DNA of 61,265 nucleotides from Hydrogenophaga sp. (GCF_018780075.1 NZ_JADMKB010000054.1:1-61265); one strand, 5' to 3'; counted from the stretch's first letter, positions 32,612-42,061 are shown. The notes: a model not told the origin generated them from the sequence alone. Numbers and translations: made by a program.

Positions 32612-33556
32612 TCAGTGAAGGCGAGCCAGCAGCGCAAAACCGGTTGCCATACCCAGGCCGTGCAGCAGGGTGGCGGCCACGGTCAGCGCCAGCGCAGGCT
32701 TGAGGCGTTCGGTTTGGTGGCGGTGGCGCCAGAGCAGCCACGTGGCGCCCAGCGAGAACGGCAGCGACACCAGGCCCCAGAGGGCTTCCCGGGGCGGGAT
32801 CAACAGCCCCACACTGAGCACCAGCCATGAGTGGGCACAGACCACCAGCCAGGTGTACAGCCCGGCGGCCCAGGTGGGGCCCAGCCGCACCACCAGCGTG
32901 CGTTTGCCCACCCGGGCATCGGCGCGCGCGTCGGGAAACCCGTTGATCAGCAGCAGCGCCGCCACCATCAGCGCAAAACCCAGGGCCGCGCTGGCCGGGA
33001 TCACGAAAAACTGGCGCCGCTGCACGTAATCGGCCCCGATCGCGACCAGAAACCACACCAGCGCCACCGCCAGCTCGCCCAGGCCGCGCGACATCAGCTT
33101 GAGCGGCGGGGCCGAATACGCCCAGGCCAGCAGCAGCCCGGCCATGCCCAGCCCCAACACGCCGCCCCCGGTCTTCACCGCCAGCAGCAGGCCGGCGGGC
33201 ACCAGGAGCAGCAGCAGGCCTTTGGCCAGATCGGCGGTGTCGCGCTCGCTCACGTGCCCGTTCTGGATCAGCCGCGAACCGCCCGTGAACGGAAAAATGC
33301 CCCCGGTGTTGGTGGCATCGGCGCCGTTGCGCGCGTCGTGCAGGTCGTTGAGCACGTTGCCCGCCGCGTGGGCCAGCACCGCCAGCCCGGTGGCGGCCAG
33401 CGCCAGCCAGGGGTCCAAGCCGCAACCGCAGGCGGCGGCGGTGGCCGTGCCCAGCGCACAGCCCACCACCGTGAGCAGCAGAAAGGCCGGGCGCGTCATG
33501 CGCACCCAGGTCCGGAAGGCGGGTGTGGTGCGGGGTGGCGCGGCGGCGGGTGTCAT
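32612..33556 (-). CDS. UbiA-family prenyltransferase
   Basis: Inner-membrane prenyltransferase of 314 residues with eight or so helices. The two Asp-rich Mg/prenyl-diphosphate motifs are NDLHDARNGAD (about 68-78) and DARADARVGKRT (about 180-191). The sequence resembles MenA-type dihydroxynaphthoate polyprenyltransferases (TNTGGIFPFTGGSRLIQ region) more than UbiA, but no menaquinone genes are in the window, so the aromatic acceptor is uncertain. ATG at 33556 is chosen because an earlier in-frame start adds a charged, unconserved leader. It reads toward the origin-like region. Confidence 0.82.
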   Translation of the reverse strand: MTPAAAPPRTTPAFRTWVRMTRPAFLLLTVVGCALGTATAAACGCGLDPWLALAATGLAVLAHAAGNVLNDLHDARNGADATNTGGIFPFTGGSRLIQNGHVSERDTADLAKGLLLLLVPAGLLLAVKTGGGVLGLGMAGLLLAWAYSAPPLKLMSRGLGELAVALVWFLVAIGADYVQRRQFFVIPASAALGFALMVAALLLINGFPDARADARVGKRTLVVRLGPTWAAGLYTWLVVCAHSWLVLSVGLLIPPREALWGLVSLPFSLGATWLLWRHRHQTERLKPALALTVAATLLHGLGMATGFALLARLH

Positions 33557-33735
33557 GCGACGCCAGTATGGGCGGTCCGGGGCCGGTTGGCCTTGACGTT
33601 TGTCCTGCGGCACGCCGGCGCCGACCCCCGTCACATGTGGACACGCGCCCGTGCCAACAGCGCAGGGGGTGGCTGGTAAACTGCCCGCTGCATCGCCGGA
33701 GGGTCTCCGGCGTCATCCAGCCTCCGCACGGATAC

Positions 33736-34497
33736 ATGTCCACCATCCTCAGCGCCAGCGCTCCCACCGCCTTCGAAATCAAGAGCGCCAACCTGCCGCT
33801 GGTGGCCCTGCTGCTCAAATCGGCCGACCTGTCCCGCCTGAGCGCCGAGTTCGCCCAGCGTTTCGGCGACATTCCCGACTTTTTTGACCACGATCCGCTG
33901 GTCATCGACCTCTTTCCCCTGCAGGCCGCCGACCCCGGCGCCGCCGTCGACTTCGCAGCGCTGGTCGGGCTGTTGCAGGCGCACCGCCTGAGCCCGCTGG
34001 CCGTGCGCGGCGGTGATGCCGACCAGATGGCCCAAGCCGCGTCGTTTGGCCTGATCGCGGCGCCCGACGCGACGGTGCACCGCCCGATGCCGGCCGCGCC
34101 CGTCGAGGTGGCGCCAGCGCCCGAGCCCGCCGCACCCCCGGCGCCCGCCGCGGGCGCGATGGTGATCGACAAGCCCCTGCGCTCGGGCCAGCAGGTCTAC
34201 GCGCGCGGCCGCGACCTGGTGGTCATGGCCATGGTGAACCCCGGCGCCGAGGTGATCGCCGACGGCCACATCCACGTCTACGCCCCGCTGCGCGGCAAAG
34301 CCATCGCCGGCGCGCGCGGCAACGCCGACGCGCGCATCTTCGCACTCGCCATGTCGCCCGAGCTGATTTCCATCGCCGGCATCTACCGCACCAGCGAGAA
34401 ACCCTTGCCCCCCGAGGTGCAGGGCAAACCCGCCCAGGTGCGCCTCACACCCGGCCCCGACGGCGACAAGCTCGTTGTTGACGCCATCTCGGTCTGA
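33736..34497 (+). CDS. minC: Septum site-determining protein MinC
   Basis: FtsZ-assembly inhibitor, 253 residues. The N-terminal domain (1-~105; FEIKSANLPLVALLLKS) blocks FtsZ polymers; a Pro/Ala-rich linker (about 115-138) joins the beta-helical C-terminal domain (about 142-250) with RSGQQVYARGRDLVVMA and NADARIFALAM, which dimerises and binds MinD. It is the first gene of minCDE, with 53 bp to minD. Linker length is typical of betaproteobacterial MinC. Confidence 0.97.
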   Translation: MSTILSASAPTAFEIKSANLPLVALLLKSADLSRLSAEFAQRFGDIPDFFDHDPLVIDLFPLQAADPGAAVDFAALVGLLQAHRLSPLAVRGGDADQMAQAASFGLIAAPDATVHRPMPAAPVEVAPAPEPAAPPAPAAGAMVIDKPLRSGQQVYARGRDLVVMAMVNPGAEVIADGHIHVYAPLRGKAIAGARGNADARIFALAMSPELISIAGIYRTSEKPLPPEVQGKPAQVRLTPGPDGDKLVVDAISV

Positions 34498-34550
34498 GGC
34501 CGATGCCTCCGACCCCCGATTCCTCCCCGATCCAGAAAGACCCCCTCACC

Positions 34551-35366
34551 ATGACCAAAATCGTTGTCGTCACCTCCGGCAAAGGTGGCGTGGGCAAAAC
34601 CACCACCAGCGCCAGCTTCGCCTCCGGCCTCGCCCTGCGCGGCCACAAGACCGCCGTGATCGACTTCGACGTCGGCCTGCGCAACCTGGACCTGATCATG
34701 GGCTGTGAGCGGCGCGTGGTGTACGACCTGATCAACGTGATCCAGGGCGAAGCCAACCTGAACCAGGCGCTGATCAAGGACAAGCAGTGCGACAACCTGT
34801 TCGTGCTCGCGGCCAGCCAGACGCGCGACAAGGACGCGCTCACGCAGGACGGCGTGGAAAAAGTGCTGTCCGACCTGTCGGAGATGGGTTTTGAATACAT
34901 CGTCTGCGACTCGCCCGCCGGCATCGAGACCGGCGCGCTCATGGCCATGCACTTCGCCGACGAAGCGCTGATCGTGACCAACCCTGAAGTCTCCAGCGTG
35001 CGCGACTCCGACCGCATCCTGGGCATGCTGGGCAGCAAGACCAAGCGCGCCATCGAAGGCAAGGAGCCGATCAAGGAACACCTGCTGATCACGCGCTACA
35101 ACCCGACGCGCGTGGCCGACGGCCAGATGCTCAGCCTGGAAGACATCCAGGACATCCTGCGCATCAAGCTGATCGGCGTGATCCCCGAGAGCGAGAACGT
35201 GCTGACCGCGTCCAACCAGGGCATGCCGGCGATCCACCTCAAGGGCACCGACGTGGCCGAGGCCTACAGCGACGTGATCGACCGATTCCTCGGCGGCGAG
35301 AAGCCCCTGCGCTTCATCGACGCCGACAAGCCGGGCTTCTTCAAGCGCCTGTTCGGGGGGAAGTGA
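34551..35366 (+). CDS. minD: Septum site-determining ATPase MinD
   Basis: Membrane-cycling ParA/MinD ATPase, 271 residues. Deviant Walker A KGGVGKT (residues 11-17), the switch I DFDVGLRNLD, the CDSPAGIE Walker B region, and a C-terminal amphipathic membrane-targeting helix (PGFFKRLFGGK). It recruits MinC to the membrane and is displaced by MinE. An upstream in-frame ATG (34503) lacks conservation; the ATG at 34551 starts directly at the beta strand TKIVVVTSG. Confidence 0.97.
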   Translation: MTKIVVVTSGKGGVGKTTTSASFASGLALRGHKTAVIDFDVGLRNLDLIMGCERRVVYDLINVIQGEANLNQALIKDKQCDNLFVLAASQTRDKDALTQDGVEKVLSDLSEMGFEYIVCDSPAGIETGALMAMHFADEALIVTNPEVSSVRDSDRILGMLGSKTKRAIEGKEPIKEHLLITRYNPTRVADGQMLSLEDIQDILRIKLIGVIPESENVLTASNQGMPAIHLKGTDVAEAYSDVIDRFLGGEKPLRFIDADKPGFFKRLFGGK

Positions 35367-35369
35367 GCC

Positions 35370-35630
35370 ATGTCCTTTCTGTCCTTCTTTCTGGGCGAGA
35401 AAAAGAAGACCGCCAGTGTCGCCAAGGAGCGGCTGCAAATCATCCTGGCGCACGAGCGCAGCGGTCGCAGCGCTTCGGAGCCCGATTACCTGCCGGCGCT
35501 GCAGCGCGAGCTGGTGGCTGTGATCAGCAAGTACATCAAGATCAACCAGGACGACATCAAGGTCCAGCTCGACCGCCAGGACAACCTCGACGTGCTGGAA
35601 GTCAAGATCGAGCTGCCCGACCGCAAGTGA
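35370..35630 (+). CDS. minE: Cell division topological specificity factor MinE
   Basis: An 86-residue regulator of the Min oscillator. The N-terminal [20 protein letters not shown] includes the membrane-binding and MinD-contact helix ([13 protein letters not shown]), and the C-terminal part (about 35-86) is the dimeric topological domain ending VKIELPDRK. It starts 3 bp after the minD stop, so the two are coupled. A terminator follows immediately. Confidence 0.97.
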   Translation: MSFLSFFLGEKKKTASVAKERLQIILAHERSGRSASEPDYLPALQRELVAVISKYIKINQDDIKVQLDRQDNLDVLEVKIELPDRK

Positions 35631-35634
35631 GTCC

Positions 35635-35658
35635 CGGGGCCTCCAAAGGCCCCGTTTT
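35635..35658 (+). terminator. Intrinsic terminator after minE
   Basis: CGGGGCCT / AGGCCCCG stem with a 4-nt loop and TTTT, 4 bp after the minE stop and 11 bp before the next gene. Confidence 0.85.
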
Positions 35659-35668
35659 CATTTTCCGC

Positions 35669-36109
35669 ATGCCCCGCATCCAGTTCGATTTGCCCGACCG
35701 CTTCGTCTTCGCGACGGAGATCCAGATCTACATCAGCCACGTGAACCAGGGCGGGCACCTGGACAACGCCCAGCTGCTGACCCTGGTGTCCGAGGCGCGG
35801 GTGCGTTTCTTCCAGTCGCTCGGCCACCGGGAATCCGATGTGGCGGGCTGCCCCATCGTGGTGGGCGACCTCGTGGCGCAGTACAAGTCCGAGGGGTTTC
35901 ACGGTGAAACCATGCGGGTGCGCATGCTGCCGCACGACGTCAGCCGCTGCGGCTTCGACCTGGTCTATTGCATGGACTGCGTCGAGACCGGTCGCGAGGT
36001 GGCGCGCGGCAAGATCGGCATCGTCTTCATTGACCGCGCGGCGCGCAAACCGGCCCCGGTACCGCCGGCTTTCCTGGCCCAGCTCGCCGCGCTGCAGCCG
36101 GTGGCCTGA
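35669..36109 (+). CDS. Hotdog-fold acyl-CoA thioesterase
   Basis: A 146-residue thioesterase of the 4HBT/YbgC type, cytoplasmic. The helix motif YISHVNQGGHLDNAQLLTLV followed by SEARVRFFQSLG matches the active-site helix of hotdog thioesterases, although the usual D of the HxDxxG motif is N here (HVNQGG). The second half (VVGDLVAQYKSEGFHGE) is the central strand pair. Substrate unknown. It follows the minE terminator by 11 bp, so it depends on read-through or its own promoter. Confidence 0.8.
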   Translation: MPRIQFDLPDRFVFATEIQIYISHVNQGGHLDNAQLLTLVSEARVRFFQSLGHRESDVAGCPIVVGDLVAQYKSEGFHGETMRVRMLPHDVSRCGFDLVYCMDCVETGREVARGKIGIVFIDRAARKPAPVPPAFLAQLAALQPVA

Positions 36110-36149
36110 GCGGCTTCGGCAGACCGATGGGCCGGTCTATCATGGCCGC

Positions 36150-37853
36150 ATGCTGATCGAAACCCTGGGTGCCGCCCGCGACATGGGCCGTCTGAACGCC
36201 ATCCTCGGCGTGCTGATCCGGCACGGCTTTGGCGACAGCGTGCGCCGCCTTGGCCTCGCGGACCGGCTGGAGCAGGCGGGCCACGCCATCAAGTGGGACC
36301 ACGCCGCCGACCTCGCCCGTCTGGAACCGCCGGTGCAGCTGCGCCTCACGCTCGAAGAGCTCGGCCCCACCTTCGTCAAGCTGGGTCAGATCCTGGCCGG
36401 CCGCGCCGACCTGTTCGGCCCCGACTACATCGCCGAGTTCGAAAAGCTGCACAGCAACGTGCCCGCCCTGCCGCTGGAGCAGCTGCGGCCCCAGCTGCGC
36501 GAAGACCTGGGCGGTGAGCCCGAAGACGTGTTCGCGCGCTTCGATGTGGAGCCGCTGGCCGCTGCGAGCATCGCGCAGGTGCACCGTGCGCAGCTGCACG
36601 ACGGCCGCGAGGTGATCGTCAAGATACGCCGCCCCGGCATCACCGACATCATCGAGGCCGACCTGCGCCTGCTCGCGCGCCTGGCCGCGCTGGCCGAAGC
36701 CGAGCTGCCGGCCCTCAAGCCCTACCGCCCGCAGCAGCTGGTGCGCGAACTCGCGCGCTCGCTGCAGCGCGAGCTCGATCTGGCCAGCGAATGCCGCAGC
36801 GCCGAGCGCATCGCCGCCAACATGGTCGCCCTGCCCTGGATCGTGGTGCCCAAGGTGCACTGGGCGCACACCAAGGAGCGCGTCAACGTGCAGGACTTCG
36901 TGGGCGGCATCGCCGGCCACGACCTGGCCCGGCTCGACACCGAAGGGCTGGACCGCAACCTGCTCGCGAAGCGCGGCGCGCAGGCCGTGCTGAAGATGAT
37001 CGTGGAAGACGGTTTTTTTCACGCCGATCCGCACCCTGGCAACGTGTTCTACCTCGACGGCAACCGCATCGCCTTCATCGACTTCGGCATGGTCGGCCGC
37101 CTCTCGGCGCACCGGCGCGAGGAGCTGCTGCAGCTGCTGCTGGGCCTGGTGGAGCGCAACCCGCAGACGGTGGCCGACGTGCTGCTCGACTGGACCGGCG
37201 ACGACCACGGCCTCAACCTGAGCCTGCTCGAAACCGAGATCGAAACCTTTGTCGACCAGTACCACGGCGCGCCGCTGGCCGAGCTCAACCTCGGCCAGAT
37301 GCTGGCCGACGTGACCACCATCCTGCGCGAGCACCACCTCGGCCTGCCGTCCGACATGGCCCTGCTCATCAAGGCCTTCATCACGCTCGAAGGCATGGGC
37401 CGCGGGCTCGACCCGGGCTTTCACATGACCAGCGAGGCCCTGCCCCTGCTCAAGAAGGTGGTGCGCGCGCGCTACGAGCCCAAGGTGGTGGCGGGCCGCG
37501 CGTGGCAGACCTTGCGGCGCACGCTGGCCGTGGCCGAGCAGCTGCCGCACGACGTGTCGCGCCTGCTGCGCAACGCGCGCCGCGGCAAGGTGCATGTGGG
37601 CATCGACATCGCGCACCTCAAGCGCGTGGGTGACCAGATCGACCGCGCCGCCAACCGCCTGACCATGGCGCTGGTGATCGCCGCGCTCATCATCGGCTCG
37701 TCCATCGTCATGACGGTGCAGGGCGGCCCCACGCTGTTCGGCTTGCCCGCGTTCGGTTTCATCGGCTTCGCCAGTGCGTTTGCCGGCGGCCTGTGGCTGG
37801 TGCGCGCCATCTGGCGCAGCAGCAAGGGGCGCGATCTGCCCGACGGCGACTGA
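36150..37853 (+). CDS. UbiB/ABC1 (AarF-like) atypical kinase
   Basis: A 567-residue membrane-anchored ABC1-family protein involved in, or homologous to those of, ubiquinone biosynthesis. The family landmarks are KLGQILAGRADLFG (KxGQ motif, about 70-83), the Ala-rich nucleotide loop AAASIAQVHRA, VIVKIRRPG with the conserved Lys, HADPHPGNVFYLDG, and IDFGMVG. Two C-terminal transmembrane helices (about 505-523 and 532-552) anchor it. Because it is not next to ubiE/ubiJ it may be a paralogue of UbiB, so no symbol is given. Confidence 0.9.
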   Translation: MLIETLGAARDMGRLNAILGVLIRHGFGDSVRRLGLADRLEQAGHAIKWDHAADLARLEPPVQLRLTLEELGPTFVKLGQILAGRADLFGPDYIAEFEKLHSNVPALPLEQLRPQLREDLGGEPEDVFARFDVEPLAAASIAQVHRAQLHDGREVIVKIRRPGITDIIEADLRLLARLAALAEAELPALKPYRPQQLVRELARSLQRELDLASECRSAERIAANMVALPWIVVPKVHWAHTKERVNVQDFVGGIAGHDLARLDTEGLDRNLLAKRGAQAVLKMIVEDGFFHADPHPGNVFYLDGNRIAFIDFGMVGRLSAHRREELLQLLLGLVERNPQTVADVLLDWTGDDHGLNLSLLETEIETFVDQYHGAPLAELNLGQMLADVTTILREHHLGLPSDMALLIKAFITLEGMGRGLDPGFHMTSEALPLLKKVVRARYEPKVVAGRAWQTLRRTLAVAEQLPHDVSRLLRNARRGKVHVGIDIAHLKRVGDQIDRAANRLTMALVIAALIIGSSIVMTVQGGPTLFGLPAFGFIGFASAFAGGLWLVRAIWRSSKGRDLPDGD

Positions 37854-37893
37854 CGCCCGGTCCCGCCCCACCCCCACCGAGGAGTCACCGCCG

Positions 37894-39384
37894 ATGATCG
37901 TGAAACACATGCTTCCCTTTGTGCTGGCGCTGGGCCTGCTGGCCGGCTGCGGCACCACGGTGGTCAACCCTGTCACCGGCCAGGCCGAGCGCACCACCAT
38001 GGACGAGTCCGCCGAGCTCGCCGAAGGCCAGAAGGCCCATGCCGAGGTACTGAAGGAGTACGGCGTCTACCAGGACACCCGCCTGCAGGCCTATGTGAAC
38101 GAGGTCGGGCAGAAGCTGGCAAAACAATCGCACCGCGCCCACATCCCCTGGACCTTCACCGTGCTCGACAGCCCGGAGATCAACGCCTTCGCGCTGCCCG
38201 GCGGCTACGTCTACGTCACGCGCGGCATCCTGGCCTACATGGAAAACGAGGCCGACATGGCCGGCGTGATCGGCCACGAGATCGGCCATGTCACCGCGCG
38301 CCACGGCGCCCAGCGCGCCACACGGCAGCAGACGGCCGGCCTGGGCGTGCTCGCCGCCACCGTGCTCGGCGCCGTGCTCGAAAGCAAGGCTGGTGTGAGC
38401 GGTGGCACCGAGATGTTCGGCCAGATGGCCCAGGGTGTGGCCGCCGGCTACGTGGCGAAATACAGCCGCGAGCAGGAGCTGCAGGCCGATGCGCTCGGCG
38501 CCGAATACCTCGCGCGCAGCCAGTACGACCCGCGCCACATGATCGACGTCATCCGCGTGCTCAAGCTGCAGGAAGCCTTCGCCATCGACGAAGCCCGTGC
38601 CGCCGGCCAGCCCGTGCCAGAGCGCGACAGCTGGCTCTCGTCCCACCCCAGCAACGACCAGCGCCTGCAATCCATCCGCCAGAACGCCGCCAAGTACCAG
38701 GGCACCTACGCCTCCGATGGCAGCCAGCGTTTCATGCAGCTGATCGAGGGCCTGCGCTTCGGCGAAAGTCCCGAGCAAGGCCTCACGCGCGGGCAGAATT
38801 TCTACCACCCCGCCATGGGCATCACCATGGCTGCACCCACCGGCTGGCGCATCGAAAACGCCGCCGACGCCCTCACTTTCACCAGCCCCCAGGGCGACGC
38901 GGCGCTGCGCGTGCTGGCCGTGCCGCCCAACGCCGGCAACACCCACGACGACATCATCCGCAACGCCCTCCAGCCCAGCGAAGGCACCACGACGCGCGGC
39001 CAGATCAACGGGTTCGCGGCCACCCATTTCGTGGGCGCGCGCAAGGGGGGCAACGGCCAATCACAGGCGCTTGAAGCCACGCTCGTGACCGGGCCGAAGC
39101 AGAACACCTTCGTGATGCTCTACCTCTCGGCCGACCCGGCCGCGCGCCAGCGCGCCATGCCCGGGATGATGGCCGCCGAAAAATCGTTCCGGGCGATGAA
39201 CGCCGCCGACCGGCAGGCCGCCCGCCCCTGGGCCGTGCGGCTCGTGCCTTTCCCGCGCGGCGGTTTCGCCGAGCTGGCGCGCCAGTCGGTCGTGTCTGAA
39301 AAGCGCTTGCAGTTGCTCAACGGCACCTATGGCCGCGCCGACCCGCCGCTGGGGCAGGTGGTGAAGGTGGTGACCGCAGAATGA
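37894..39384 (+). CDS. M48 metalloprotease lipoprotein
   Basis: A 496-residue envelope protease. Lipoprotein signal with lipobox LAGC (LALGLLAGCGTTVVNPVTG); the M48 domain (about 60-255) has the zinc motif HEIGH (H128, E129, H132) and the downstream ligand region EQELQADALGAEYL. The C-terminal ~200 residues contain a MG-like domain with repeats of QNFYHPAMGITMAAP type seen in longer BepA/LoiP-related proteins. Such proteases clear misfolded outer-membrane proteins. AGGAG lies ten bases before the ATG. Its stop overlaps the next start (ATGA). Confidence 0.9.
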   Translation: MIVKHMLPFVLALGLLAGCGTTVVNPVTGQAERTTMDESAELAEGQKAHAEVLKEYGVYQDTRLQAYVNEVGQKLAKQSHRAHIPWTFTVLDSPEINAFALPGGYVYVTRGILAYMENEADMAGVIGHEIGHVTARHGAQRATRQQTAGLGVLAATVLGAVLESKAGVSGGTEMFGQMAQGVAAGYVAKYSREQELQADALGAEYLARSQYDPRHMIDVIRVLKLQEAFAIDEARAAGQPVPERDSWLSSHPSNDQRLQSIRQNAAKYQGTYASDGSQRFMQLIEGLRFGESPEQGLTRGQNFYHPAMGITMAAPTGWRIENAADALTFTSPQGDAALRVLAVPPNAGNTHDDIIRNALQPSEGTTTRGQINGFAATHFVGARKGGNGQSQALEATLVTGPKQNTFVMLYLSADPAARQRAMPGMMAAEKSFRAMNAADRQAARPWAVRLVPFPRGGFAELARQSVVSEKRLQLLNGTYGRADPPLGQVVKVVTAE

Positions 39385-40151
39385 GCGTTGCGCCAGACCG
39401 CGGGAGCGCACACCAGGAGGGACCGGACGCCCCGACCCTGTTCCGTCCGCCGGCCAACGACGGACCCAGCGGCCTGACCATCGGTCTCGTGCTCGCGGCG
39501 CTGGTGTTCGGCGCTTACGCGGCGTTCAACTGGCAGGTCTCGCCAAAGACCCCCGTGCCCGCTCCGTCGCCGTCACCCCAGAGGGTCACCGCGGAATTGA
39601 CCCCCGGCCCGCCGGCCCCGCTTGCGGCCGCTTCGGCGCCCGCACCCGACACCTCAAACGCAGCCCCCCCACCGGCGGGCCCGCAGCGTTGCGACCGCAC
39701 AGGCCTGGTGCTCTACACCGACCAACCTTGCCCGGGCGGATCGACGTCCCGTGGCGTGGACGTCTCCGACCCGCTCAACGCTGGCGGTGAGAGCATCACG
39801 CTCTACCGCTGCAAAGGGGCGGAGCAATTCTGGTCCCGCGTGCATTGCCAGCACCGCGGCGCCTACGTGGTCCGGGCCTACACCGTGCCGGCCGACATGC
39901 CCCTGGCCGACCAGATTGCCTTTGCGGACCACCGCATGGCCGATCTTTCCCCCCCACCGGCCCCTCAAGGCGGCGCGACCGTGGCGGCCCGGGCACCCGA
40001 CGACGACAAGGCCTGGCGTTGCAAGCGCCTCAAGGAAGAGATCGCCGCGCTGGACGCCTACGCCCGGCAGCCTTTGCCGCCGGGTGAACAGGACCGGGTG
40101 CGTTTTGAGCGAAGAACCGCCACGGATCGGCATTTCCGCCTGCGTTGTTGA
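39381..40151 (+). CDS. Membrane-anchored DUF4124-like protein
   Basis: A 256-residue protein with one transmembrane helix (about 32-49, LTIGLVLAALVFGAYAAF), a Pro/Ala-rich extracytoplasmic linker and a Cys-containing domain (QRCDRTGLVLYTDQPCPGG) that resembles DUF4124 modules (YTDxPCP). Further cysteines occur in pairs downstream, compatible with disulfides in the periplasm. No enzymatic motif. It overlaps the M48 protease gene by 4 bp, suggesting a joint envelope function. Confidence 0.7.
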   Translation: MSVAPDRGSAHQEGPDAPTLFRPPANDGPSGLTIGLVLAALVFGAYAAFNWQVSPKTPVPAPSPSPQRVTAELTPGPPAPLAAASAPAPDTSNAAPPPAGPQRCDRTGLVLYTDQPCPGGSTSRGVDVSDPLNAGGESITLYRCKGAEQFWSRVHCQHRGAYVVRAYTVPADMPLADQIAFADHRMADLSPPPAPQGGATVAARAPDDDKAWRCKRLKEEIAALDAYARQPLPPGEQDRVRFERRTATDRHFRLRC

Positions 40152-40178
40152 CACAGATATTCCGCATCGTGGTACATT
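40148..40178 (+). promoter_or_regulatory. Candidate promoter for the infA transcript
   Basis: TTGACA (40148-40153) and TACATT (40173-40178) with a 19-bp spacing, or GTACAT at 18 bp. It overlaps the stop of the preceding gene. Start point about 40185. Confidence 0.4.
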
Positions 40179-40513
40179 AGCGGGTTCGCCTTGGGCGACC
40201 GAGCACGTCAAGCGTCTGAAGATGCCCTGGCGCACCACCCCCGGCAGAGGGGTGGCCGGTCCAGCCCCTCCATCGCGAGCCGCGCCTGCTCCGCTCCCTC
40301 CTTCGAGGGCGGTAACGTCGCAAAACCTTTCCCTGCTGTTGTGCCGATGCCCCTGCCGAGGGTCGTGCGCTGGTCCCGACGGGTTGCCTGCTTGGTCTTG
40401 CAACATGGCGGTCCCTGGTTTTTCAGTTGGGCACCCCGGCGCCTGGGGCTGCCACATGTGTTTGTATGGGCGCTGACGGGTTCTGCTGCTTTGGCGGTGG
40501 TCCCAGCCCTTTG
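40179..40513 (+). other. Long leader region without a gene
   Basis: About 335 bp between the candidate promoter and the next start codon. No convincing ORF or known RNA family was recognised. A 7-bp hairpin CCACCCC / GGGGTGG with a 7-nt loop lies at 40235-40255. Base composition is more mixed than in the coding flanks. It could be a structured 5-prime UTR or a small RNA gene. Confidence 0.4.
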
Positions 40514-40822
40514 ATGTTTTTGATGATTCATACGATTTCCACGACCACGCCTTCGCAAGGTCTTTCTTCTCTCACCCTGGGCCAGTACCGTATTGCGGCT
40601 GGCTCTCGCCCGCTGGACAGCGGGCGTTTTGCCGCTCAGGTGTCCATCGCTAGCGGCTCCGGCAGCGCCTGTACCGCCCGTGTCATGCGTTTCCACGATG
40701 ATTTCGCGACCCACGACGCCGCGGCCGACTACGCCGTGGCACAGGGCATTGACTGGGTGAACGACGCACTGCGCGCCCGTGCCCGACCCGGTGCCGTTGC
40801 GGCGCCTCAGATTTGTATTTGA
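40514..40822 (+). CDS. Small hypothetical protein upstream of infA
   Basis: A 102-residue protein, starting [19 protein letters not shown] (ATG at 40514; an alternative ATG at 40523 removes three residues; an in-frame ATG at 40454-40456 or earlier would add Cys/Gly-rich, unlikely sequence). Core motif [20 protein letters not shown] and [18 protein letters not shown] suggest a small alpha/beta domain. No signal or membrane segment. Function unknown. It ends 16 bp before infA and is probably co-transcribed. Codon usage looks genuine. Confidence 0.55.
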   Translation: MFLMIHTISTTTPSQGLSSLTLGQYRIAAGSRPLDSGRFAAQVSIASGSGSACTARVMRFHDDFATHDAAADYAVAQGIDWVNDALRARARPGAVAAPQICI

Positions 40823-40838
40823 AGCAAAGGAGCCACAC

Positions 40839-41093
40839 ATGGCCAAGGAAGAACTGATCGACATGATGGGCATCGTCAACGAGGTGCTGCCCGACACGCG
40901 CTTTCGTGTGACGCTGGACAACGGTCACCAGCTGATCGCCTACTCCGCCGGCAAGATGAAGAAGAACCACATCCGCATCCTCGCGGGTGACCGGGTCTCG
41001 CTCGAACTCTCGCCCTACGACCTGACCAAGGGCCGGATCAATTTCCGCCACATCGAAGGCCGCGGCCCGATCGTTCCGCGCAAGCCGCGCTGA
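40839..41093 (+). CDS. infA: Translation initiation factor IF-1
   Basis: An 84-residue OB-fold protein that occupies the ribosomal A site during initiation. [39 protein letters not shown], and [20 protein letters not shown] are the standard IF-1 elements; the C terminus is extended ([11 protein letters not shown]) as in the cold-responsive second IF-1 copies of many Burkholderiales. GGAG lies seven bases before the ATG. Confidence 0.97.
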   Translation: MAKEELIDMMGIVNEVLPDTRFRVTLDNGHQLIAYSAGKMKKNHIRILAGDRVSLELSPYDLTKGRINFRHIEGRGPIVPRKPR

Positions 41094-41123
41094 TCGAGCC
41101 GCCCCTTTCGACGGCGGCCGGGC

Positions 41124-41927
41124 TCACATGCCCATGCCGCCGTCCACCGGCAGGCCCGCGCCGGTGATGAAGCGCGAGGCGTCGGAGCACAGGAAGACCA
41201 CCGCGTCGGCCATGTCGCTCACGGTGCCCAGGCGACCGAGTGGTGTCTGTCCGATGATGGCGCCGACGGCCTCTTCCGGCGTGGCGAAGAGCCCGGCCGT
41301 GACCACGTCGCCGGCCAGTTGCATGCCCATGTCGGTCGGCACCAGCCCCGGGTAGACGCAGTTCACCCGCACGCCGTACCCCAGCTTGCCCGACTCCATC
41401 GCGGCCACGCGCGTGAGCCGGTCCACGGCCGACTTGGTGGCCGAATAGCCCGCGATCGCGGGGAACGCAATGGTGGACGCCACCGACGACACGTTGACCA
41501 CCACGCCGCCCTGCCCGGCGATGCCGCCCGGGCGCATGGCGCGAAAGGCGTGTTTGAGACCCAGCGCCGTGCCCACGATGTTGACGTCGAGCATGCGACG
41601 CAGCGTGTCGGGGTCGATCTCGGTCACCAGGGCGGTGACCTCGATGCCGGCGTTGTTGATCAGGATGTCGAAACCACCGAAGGCGGCGTGCGTGGCGCTC
41701 ACGGCCGTGAGCCAGCCGGCTTCGTCGGTCACGTCCAGCTGCACAAACGCGGCCTGGGCACCGGTGGCGGTCAATGCGCTCGCCGTGTCCCGACCCTCGT
41801 CCTCCAGCACGTCGCCGATCATCACCGCGGCCCCGGAGGCGGCCAGCGCCACCGCCATGCCGGCGCCGAGGCCCCGCGCGCCTCCGGTGACCAAGGCCTT
41901 GCGGCCCCTGAGATCGAAAACTGGCAT
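41124..41927 (-). CDS. Short-chain dehydrogenase/reductase
   Basis: NAD(P)-dependent SDR of 267 residues. Cofactor motif VTGGARGLGAG (about 13-23), the acidic D at the end of strand 2 (IGDVLEDEG, suggesting NAD preference), NNAG (about 90), and the catalytic S...YxxxK (VSSVAS; YSATK about 163-167). The start at 41927 has AGGAGG eight bases upstream. Substrate unknown; FabG-like and alcohol dehydrogenases share this pattern. Convergent with infA. Confidence 0.9.
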   Translation of the reverse strand: MPVFDLRGRKALVTGGARGLGAGMAVALAASGAAVMIGDVLEDEGRDTASALTATGAQAAFVQLDVTDEAGWLTAVSATHAAFGGFDILINNAGIEVTALVTEIDPDTLRRMLDVNIVGTALGLKHAFRAMRPGGIAGQGGVVVNVSSVASTIAFPAIAGYSATKSAVDRLTRVAAMESGKLGYGVRVNCVYPGLVPTDMGMQLAGDVVTAGLFATPEEAVGAIIGQTPLGRLGTVSDMADAVVFLCSDASRFITGAGLPVDGGMGM

Positions 41928-42061
41928 GCAACCCTCCTGTGTCTGAATGAACGAAGGCCCAGGCGTTGCCCGGGCCGACGGCACTCTAGCCAGAACGTGG
42001 GCGTCGGGGGCGAAACCCCCTGTCGACATTGACGCAGCCGCCCGCCAGGGCGAGCGGTGGT

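Noticed and set aside
40179..40513. tmRNA, 6S, SRP or RNase P RNA gene
   Set aside because: None of the conserved core sequences of these RNAs could be seen; left as an unassigned leader.
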